NCBI RefSeq assembly: GCF_002927635.1
Contig: NZ_PRDS01000001.1
Span: forward strand, 496,001 to 560,000
Direction of reading: 5' to 3'
Length of the DNA: 64,000 bases
From: Albidovulum inexpectatum
GTDB lineage: Bacteria > Pseudomonadota > Alphaproteobacteria > Rhodobacterales > Rhodobacteraceae
Position numbers and translations under genes: made by a program. Positions 58,840-64,000 of the stretch are shown piece by piece. The notes beneath the pieces are model-generated. The model was not told the origin of the DNA. It made no database searches and saw nothing but the letters and a program-made list of their open reading frames with translations. The stretch's first letter is position 1. Each line of letters opens with the position of its first letter.

Positions 58840-59025
58840 TCAGTTGCTGGCAGCAGCCGCGGCGACGACCAGCAGCGCCAGACCGGCAACGACCAGGCCC
58901 GGAGCCGACGAGGACGAAGCCTCTTCCACGATCGGGGCCGGTTCCATGATCGGTTCAGCCATGCCACCGGCAAAGGCCGAGGTCGCGGCAAGCGAAAGCG
59001 TGGCGGCGAGAGCGAATTTCTTCAT
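58840..59025 (-). CDS. Small exported/membrane peptide with Ala/Val-rich C-terminal helix
   Basis: A 61-residue protein. The signal peptide is MKKFALAATLSLAATSAFA. A short acidic/Pro-rich stretch (EPIMEPAPIVEEASSSS) follows, and the C-terminal hydrophobic helix is APGLVVAGLALLVVAAAA. The start has a strong GAGGAGA SD, and its own terminator follows the stop. I know similar small peptides in Rhodobacteraceae genomes but no function. After signal cleavage a ~40-residue inner-membrane peptide would remain. The frame is open upstream, but that extension looks non-coding. Confidence 0.8.
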   Translation of the reverse strand: MKKFALAATLSLAATSAFAGGMAEPIMEPAPIVEEASSSSAPGLVVAGLALLVVAAAAASN

Positions 59026-59162
59026 GTCTTGTCTCCTCGTTGTCACGCGCCGAATCACTTTCGGCGCGCTGAATGGTGTTTGCGTTATGGCGCCATTGGG
59101 GCATATCGCACGCAATACGCAAGAGAAATTGCGCAGACCGCGGAAAAGTTCCCGGGAATTTG

Positions 59163-59771
59163 TCAGATCAGCAGCACCTGCGTTCCGACCCGGGTCAGCT
59201 CGTACAGTTCGGCGATGTGTTCGTTGTACAGGCCGATGCAACCGTTGGAGGATCGGCGGCCGATCTTGCGCGTGTCATGCGTGCCGTGGATCCGGTAATA
59301 CTGCCACGACAGGTACAGCGCATGGGTGCCCAGCGGATTGTCCGGCCCCGGCGGCACATAATCAGGCCATTCCGGGTTGCGCTTCTTCATCTCGGGCGTC
59401 GGACGCCATTCCGGGCCCACGACCTTCCTGACGATCTCGGTCCGGCCGCGGCGGGTAAGATCCTCGGTCAATGGCACGCTGGTCGGATACAGGCGATAGA
59501 TCGTCTCGTCCTCGGACCAGAAATGCAGCGCGCGCGAGGTGATGTCGACCAGGATCGCGCCGTTCTTCAGGCTGGCAAAATAGGGCTGCCATTGCAGCGA
59601 CCGGAAACTCGAGATGTTGCGCCGCGTCACGCCGCCGATGGCGGATTCCATCTCGGTCGTGCCATCGCCGGTCTGCGCGATTGCCGGCGCCGCAAGCGTC
59701 ACACCCAGCGCCGCGGCGCCCTTCATCAGGCCTCTGCGGCTCAGCCGGTCGGTCATCCTGTCGTCGTTCAT
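59163..59771 (-). CDS. L,D-transpeptidase (YkuD), Tat-type signal
   Basis: A 202-residue exported enzyme. The twin-arginine motif SRRGLMKG and a hydrophobic run lead to a YkuD domain. The catalytic signature spans His162 (HGTHD), SSNG and Cys178. L,D-transpeptidases make 3-3 peptidoglycan cross-links or attach lipoproteins to the wall. The start may be ATG 59771 or 59756; the latter places the Arg pair closer to the N-terminus. Another YkuD protein and a CAP-domain lipoprotein lie just to the right. Confidence 0.92.
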   Translation of the reverse strand: MNDDRMTDRLSRRGLMKGAAALGVTLAAPAIAQTGDGTTEMESAIGGVTRRNISSFRSLQWQPYFASLKNGAILVDITSRALHFWSEDETIYRLYPTSVPLTEDLTRRGRTEIVRKVVGPEWRPTPEMKKRNPEWPDYVPPGPDNPLGTHALYLSWQYYRIHGTHDTRKIGRRSSNGCIGLYNEHIAELYELTRVGTQVLLI

Positions 59772-59955
59772 GCTCGTAACCTCGGTCCGCGGGCGGGTCC
59801 CGCGCCCATCCTTTCCTCAGACAGCCGTTACCATAGGCGCAATCCGCGCGCGGCTCAATTGTACCGGGCAAGATGCCGCGGGCGAAGGCGGTATTTGATC
59901 GCATCGCCCCAAGCCGCTATTGAGACAGTCGGACCAATCCCGGGGAACGCCAAGA

Positions 59956-60465
59956 ATGTCGATTTTCGCGCGCCTGTCGCTTGTCATACTGCTGGGGCTT
60001 GCCGCCTGCGCCCCGGCGCCCGTCCAGCTGGGGGCTGATGGCCGCCCCCTGCCAAAGGTCTATCGCATCGAACCCGGCGACGAGGCACGTGTCACCTATG
60101 CCATGGTGGACGGAATCAACACGCTGCGCCGCGCGCGTGGGTTGGCGCCCCTGACGCTGAATGCGCAGCTTACCGCGGCGGCCGCGACCCATTCGCGCGA
60201 CATGGCCGTCCAGAACCGGCCGTGGCATTTCGGCTCTGACGGCTCCTCGCCCATATTGCGGGTCAAGCGCACCGGATATCCCGGACGGATGCTGGGCGAG
60301 AACATCTCTGAAACCTACGAGACCGAACTGGAAACGCTGGCCGCCTGGATGGCACAGCCCGACACCCGCGACGTGATCCTGGATCCGGCCGCGCGCGATG
60401 TGGGCTTTGCCTGGTATCAGGAGCCCAGCGGCAAGATCTGGTGGACCCTGGTCACGGGCGGCTGA
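59956..60465 (+). CDS. CAP-domain (SCP/PR1-like) lipoprotein
   Basis: A 169-residue predicted lipoprotein (lipobox LAAC, Cys18) with a bacterial CAP domain: VDGINTLRRARGLAPLTLNAQL, AAAATHSRDMAVQNRPWHFGSDGSSP, GENISETYET and VGFAWYQEPSGKIWWTLV. The activity of bacterial CAP proteins is largely unknown; association with cell-wall enzymes is common. It is flanked by two L,D-transpeptidase genes, suggesting a peptidoglycan-related job. It is divergent from the first transpeptidase and convergent with the second. Confidence 0.88.
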   Translation: MSIFARLSLVILLGLAACAPAPVQLGADGRPLPKVYRIEPGDEARVTYAMVDGINTLRRARGLAPLTLNAQLTAAAATHSRDMAVQNRPWHFGSDGSSPILRVKRTGYPGRMLGENISETYETELETLAAWMAQPDTRDVILDPAARDVGFAWYQEPSGKIWWTLVTGG

Positions 60466-60488
60466 GCGGGCCGGTTGAGCGGGCCGGT
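60463..60488. repeat. Perfect tandem 13-bp duplication at convergent gene ends
   Basis: TGAGCGGGCCGGT occurs twice head-to-tail (60463-60475 and 60476-60488). The first copy contains the CAP-gene stop codon, and the last base of the second is the final base of the transpeptidase stop. It looks like a replication-slippage duplication. Confidence 0.85.
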
Positions 60489-60994
60489 CACGGATAGATG
60501 TGAACCGGCGTGCCCAGGCGCACCATCGCGTAGATCTCCTCGATCTCGTCATCGGTGACGGCGATGCAGCCCGCGGTCCAGTCCGGCGACTTGCCGTTCT
60601 TCTGGCCAGCCTCGCCGTGAATGAAGATATCCCCGCCCGGGCTGCGGCCCTGCGCCCGCGCAAAGGCGATATCCCGCGCATTGGGATAGGATATGCCCAG
60701 CGACAGGTGATAGCGGCTGTTCGGATTGCGCCGGTCGATGAAATAGACGCCTTCGGGCGTGCGCATGTCGCCCTCGAACTGCTTGGGCCCCACCGGGTTG
60801 CCGCCCAGCCCGATCCGGTATTTCCGCAGCGCCTTGTTGCCATGCAGCAGATACATCACGCGCTTTTCCTTGAAGATCACGATGCGCGTCACTTCCGGCC
60901 CGTCATAGTGCCGGAACTTCGACTCGCCACACGCGCCCAGCGCCGCCAGCGCCGCCACCAGAAAGGCCCGTCGCCCGAAAATCATGCCTGTCAT
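60488..60994 (-). CDS. L,D-transpeptidase (YkuD) lipoprotein
   Basis: A 168-residue predicted lipoprotein. MIFGRRAFLVAALAALGAC gives a lipobox at Cys22 (Cys19 if the ATG at 60985 is used), possibly Tat-exported through GRRAF. The YkuD domain contains IFIHGEAG (His126) and DWTAGCIAV (Cys143). The short length and DWTAGC signature fit the compact YafK/ErfK-like group. It likely acts at the outer or inner membrane face on peptidoglycan. Confidence 0.92.
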   Translation of the reverse strand: MTGMIFGRRAFLVAALAALGACGESKFRHYDGPEVTRIVIFKEKRVMYLLHGNKALRKYRIGLGGNPVGPKQFEGDMRTPEGVYFIDRRNPNSRYHLSLGISYPNARDIAFARAQGRSPGGDIFIHGEAGQKNGKSPDWTAGCIAVTDDEIEEIYAMVRLGTPVHIYP

Positions 60995-61058
60995 CCTGCC
61001 TGCCCGATCGTTCTGTTTTGCCCATGTCTAGCACGATCGGGGGTGTTGGAAAACGGCC

Positions 61059-62285
61059 TCAGTCGCGGACCAGACGCGCCACCAGCTCGACATGCGGCGA
61101 CCAGCGGAACTGGTCCACGACCTGAACCCAGTCGATGCGGAAACCGGCATCGGCCAGGATGCGCGCGTCTCGGGCAAAGGTGACGGGATTGCATGACACC
61201 GCCGCGATGACGGCGATGCCAGAGCGCGCCAGCTCGCGACTCTGCGCCTCGGCCCCCGCGCGCGGCGGGTCGATGACGACGGCATCGAACCGGCCAAGTT
61301 CATCGGGCAGCAACGGGCGGCGGAACAGGTCGCGCGTCTCGACCCGCAGCTGGTGCAGACCGGGCGTGGCGCGCCATGCCGATTGCAGCGCGGCGATCAT
61401 GTCCGCGTCGCCTTCGACCGCAAGGATATCGGCCCCGCGCGCAAGCGGCAGCGCAAAGGTCCCCACGCCACAGAACAGGTCGGCAACGCGCCGCGCGGGC
61501 CCCACGGCCTCGGTCACGGCCTGAACCAGCGCGGCCTCGGCCTCCGCGCTGGCCTGAAGAAACGCGCCCGGCGGCGGAACGACCACCGCATCGCCCATGC
61601 GGAAAGCGGCCGGGCGACGCGCGGCGACGGGCTCGCCGTTCCAGGACAGCCGCGCCAGGTCGGCCTGCTCGGCAAAGGCCGCCAGGCTGGCGAACAGATC
61701 GCGCTCCAGAGGCTTGCCGCCCCGCACCGACAGATCCACGCCCGCATCGCTGCGCGTCAGGGTCAGGTCCAGCTCGGCCTTGCGCGAGGCCCCCAGCACG
61801 ACCAGTTCCTCCAGCCTGGGGATCAGCGCGACCAGGTCGGGATGCAGCAGGCGGCAGTCGGGCACCGGCACGATCGTGTCCGAGGCGCGCGCATGAAAGC
61901 CGATGATCGCGCCCTTTTTCGTGCGCCGTCCGGCCAGCGTCGCCCGCCTGCGGCTGTTGGCGGGAACGGTCACGGTCGGCCGCAAGGCAGCCTCCAGCCC
62001 CTGAGCTGCAAGCGCCGCGCGCACGACATCGGCCTTCCATTGCGCCACGAAACCGTCATCGGCATGCATCAGCGCGCAGCCGCCACAGGCGCGGTAATGC
62101 GGACAGTCCGGGCGGACGCGGTGCGGCGACGGGCGCAGGATCTTCGGCGCCTCGATCCGCCCGTCGCGACATTCGCCTTCGATCTCTTCGCCGGGCAGTG
62201 TCATCGGCACGAAGACCGGAGCGCCATCGGGGCCGCGTGCGATGCCCTCGCCGCGGTGCCCAAGACGTTCGATCGTGACCTTCAT
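61059..62285 (-). CDS. TrmA/RlmD-type 23S rRNA or tRNA (uracil-5) methyltransferase
   Basis: A 408-residue SAM-dependent m5U methyltransferase. It has an N-terminal TRAM domain (about 1-40), [4Fe-4S] cysteines Cys61, Cys67, Cys70 and Cys144 (CPHYRACGGC, DCRLL), the SAM motif VADLFCGVGTFALPLA, VIDPPRAGAE and the catalytic Cys in AAVSCNPVTFARD. The iron-sulfur set points to RlmD/RlmC-like rRNA enzymes. It begins 4 bp inside the ABC exporter's stop, so the two are co-translated. Confidence 0.9.
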   Translation of the reverse strand: MKVTIERLGHRGEGIARGPDGAPVFVPMTLPGEEIEGECRDGRIEAPKILRPSPHRVRPDCPHYRACGGCALMHADDGFVAQWKADVVRAALAAQGLEAALRPTVTVPANSRRRATLAGRRTKKGAIIGFHARASDTIVPVPDCRLLHPDLVALIPRLEELVVLGASRKAELDLTLTRSDAGVDLSVRGGKPLERDLFASLAAFAEQADLARLSWNGEPVAARRPAAFRMGDAVVVPPPGAFLQASAEAEAALVQAVTEAVGPARRVADLFCGVGTFALPLARGADILAVEGDADMIAALQSAWRATPGLHQLRVETRDLFRRPLLPDELGRFDAVVIDPPRAGAEAQSRELARSGIAVIAAVSCNPVTFARDARILADAGFRIDWVQVVDQFRWSPHVELVARLVRD

Positions 62286-64000
62286 TCCGCCGCCTCGTCC
62301 ATGCAGATGAACCCGCCCGATTGCCGCGCCCAATAGCGGGCGTACAGCCCGCCGCGCGCCAGCAATTCGGCATGTGTCCCTTCCTCGACGATCCGGCCGG
62401 CGTCAAGGACGACGATGCGGTCCATCTCGGCGATGGTGGACAGGCGGTGGGCGATGGCCAGCACGGTCTTGCCCTGCATCACGCGATGTAGCGCCTCCTG
62501 CACCTGGGCCTCGACCTCGGAATCCAGCGCCGAGGTCGCCTCGTCCAGCACCAGGATCGGCGCGTTCTTCAGAAAGGCGCGAGCAAGCGCGATGCGCTGG
62601 CGCTGACCTCCCGACAGCTTGACCCCGCGATCGCCCAGATGCGCGTCATAGCCCACCCGGCCCTTGTGGTCGCGCAGGGCGCGGATGAAGTCGTCCGCCT
62701 CGGCCGCGCGTGCGGCGGCGATCACCTCATCCTCGGTCGCGTCGGGCCGGCCATACAGGATGTTGTCGCGGGCCGAGCGGTTGAACATCGCGGTTTCCTG
62801 CGTGACCATCGCGATCTGACGGCGCAGGCTTTCCTGCGTCACGTCGCGCACATCGTGCCCGTCGATCAGGATGCGGCCTTCCTCGGCGTCATAGAGCCGC
62901 AGAAGCAGCGCGACCAGCGTCGATTTCCCCGCCCCCGAGGCGCCGACGATTCCGATCTTCTCGCCCGGGGCGACGTGCAGCGTGACATGCGACAGCCCGC
63001 CCGAGGCGCGTCCATAGGCAAAGCTGACATCCTCGAAACGGATATCGCCGCGCACGCGCTCCAGCGTGATCGCATCGGGCGCATCGGTCAGCTGGTGCGG
63101 CGGCGTCAGGGTGCGCATCCCGTCCTCGACCTCGCCGATCGAGGAATAGATGGACATCAGCGTGAAGCTGACCCAGCCGGTCATCTGGGCGATGCGGATC
63201 GACACCGCCCCGGCCGCGGCGATATCGCCCGGGCTGGCCGCGCCGCGGGTCCACAGCCACAGCGTTCCGCCGATCAGGGCAACCGGCAGCAGGCCCGAAA
63301 GCGTCATCAGCGAATAGCGGAACATCGCCGAAAGCACGCCGAAATCGACCGCCCGTTCGCGAAAGCCCGCCATGGCCCGCAGGGCGGCCTTGTCCTCGTG
63401 CTCGGCATGGGCAAACAGCTTGACGGTCTTGATGTTGGTGATCGTGTCCACGACCTGCCCCGTGACCAGCGCCCGCGCGCCCGCGCGCTCGGCCGAGCGC
63501 GCGCGGATTCGGGGCAGGAAGGCGCGGATCAGCAGGACATACAGCACCACCCAGACCGCCATGACCGCCGCCATGCGCGCGTCAATCGCGATCAGGAATG
63601 CCACCGAGCCGATCAGCGACGCCAGCGCGAATGAAATGGTATTGATCGTTTCGCTGGCCACATCCGTCACCGCGCGGGCGGTCTGCATCTGCTTTTGCGC
63701 GATCCGGCCGGCAAAGTCGTTGTCGAAGAAGGTCACCGCCTGGCCCATCGTCCAGCGATGCAGTCGCGACAGGACCAGCGGCAGGACATTGGGTTGCACG
63801 ACGATCGAGTTCGATGCCGAGGACAGGCCGAACGCGACCGGCCGCACCAGCATCATGAACAGCACAAAGCCCAGAAGGAACGGCCAGTGATCGGTCACGA
63901 TCCGCTCGGGCTGGTTCAGGCCCGCCAGATCGACGACCGCGCCCAGATACCAGGCCGTGACGACCTCCATGACACCGGCCAGGGCCGACAGAGCCGCCGC
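62282..64000 (-). CDS. ABC transporter, exporter type, transmembrane plus ATPase (5' end outside window)
   Basis: At least 572 residues with no stop before the right edge. The frame continues upstream of the ATG at 63970 (AALSALAGV before it), so the true start lies outside. The membrane domain (LGFVLFMMLVRPVAFGLSSA, FDNDFAGRIAQKQMQTARAVTD) is followed by the ATPase: Walker A GASGAGKST, signature LSGGQRQRIALARAF, Walker B ILVLDEATSAL. This is the MsbA/multidrug half-transporter type. The substrate is unknown. It is coupled to the downstream RNA methyltransferase by a 4-bp overlap. Confidence 0.93.
   Translation of the reverse strand, partial: AAALSALAGVMEVVTAWYLGAVVDLAGLNQPERIVTDHWPFLLGFVLFMMLVRPVAFGLSSASNSIVVQPNVLPLVLSRLHRWTMGQAVTFFDNDFAGRIAQKQMQTARAVTDVASETINTISFALASLIGSVAFLIAIDARMAAVMAVWVVLYVLLIRAFLPRIRARSAERAGARALVTGQVVDTITNIKTVKLFAHAEHEDKAALRAMAGFRERAVDFGVLSAMFRYSLMTLSGLLPVALIGGTLWLWTRGAASPGDIAAAGAVSIRIAQMTGWVSFTLMSIYSSIGEVEDGMRTLTPPHQLTDAPDAITLERVRGDIRFEDVSFAYGRASGGLSHVTLHVAPGEKIGIVGASGAGKSTLVALLLRLYDAEEGRILIDGHDVRDVTQESLRRQIAMVTQETAMFNRSARDNILYGRPDATEDEVIAAARAAEADDFIRALRDHKGRVGYDAHLGDRGVKLSGGQRQRIALARAFLKNAPILVLDEATSALDSEVEAQVQEALHRVMQGKTVLAIAHRLSTIAEMDRIVVLDAGRIVEEGTHAELLARGGLYARYWARQSGGFICMDEAAE

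Overview
The window is about 64 kb of high-GC, densely packed chromosome from an alphaproteobacterium. Gene content and order (rsmB-heparinase-purH-lspA-DUF3035-two M16 peptidases-mutL; rimP-nusA-ylxR-infB; comF-grxC-nitrilase-marR) fit Rhodobacteraceae, probably Paracoccus or a close relative. That placement rests on recalled gene order and protein style; no search was run. Most of the window is ordinary core genome with few gaps, many 1-4 bp start/stop overlaps and clear Shine-Dalgarno (SD) sequences.

Layout. 1-115: 5' end of a DUF1674 (SDH assembly factor 4-like) gene on the minus strand, running off the left edge. 209-11912: plus-strand run of rsmB, a heparinase II/III-like protein, purH, lspA, a DUF3035 lipoprotein, an active/inactive M16 peptidase pair, mutL and rmuC. 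11897-15765: minus-strand block of a hybrid PAS histidine kinase, an OmpR-type response regulator and a saccharopine dehydrogenase-like protein. 15993-24707: an eight-gene plus-strand cluster with a branched-chain-amino-acid-type ABC transporter (two ATPases, two permeases, one binding protein), a small two-helix membrane protein and an acyl-CoA ligase at each end. It diverges from the kinase, and a phased direct repeat lies between them. 24738-28897: ychF, trpA, a ZIP metal transporter and an FMN-dependent alpha-hydroxy-acid dehydrogenase.

28925-38039 is the accessory-looking part. It holds a two-gene dynamin-like GTPase operon, an AT-rich 589-bp gap, an AraC regulator divergent from an SDR, a CMD/AhpD + DsbA-like + TetR operon behind two 16-bp palindromes, an unknown small ORF and a low-GC DUF2971 gene next to a tRNA-Ser(GCU).

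38185-64000 returns to core functions: rplY, pth, DUF2237, secA, a parvulin isomerase, argJ, mutT, infB-ylxR-nusA-rimP, tspO, proline iminopeptidase, ubiG, the marR-nitrilase-grxC-comF operon, an NDUFAF5-like methyltransferase, hemH, a small secreted or membrane peptide, two L,D-transpeptidases flanking a CAP-domain lipoprotein, a TrmA/RlmD-type RNA methyltransferase, and an ABC exporter cut by the right edge.

Strongest leads: the paired dynamin-like GTPases; the ABC transporter/acyl-CoA-ligase cluster with its neighbouring two-component system; the double palindrome ahead of the CMD-Dsb-TetR operon; an intrinsic terminator placed 16 nt before rimP; and the DUF2971 islet beside tRNA-Ser. No CRISPR array, rRNA, intact insertion sequence, integrase or prophage gene was seen.
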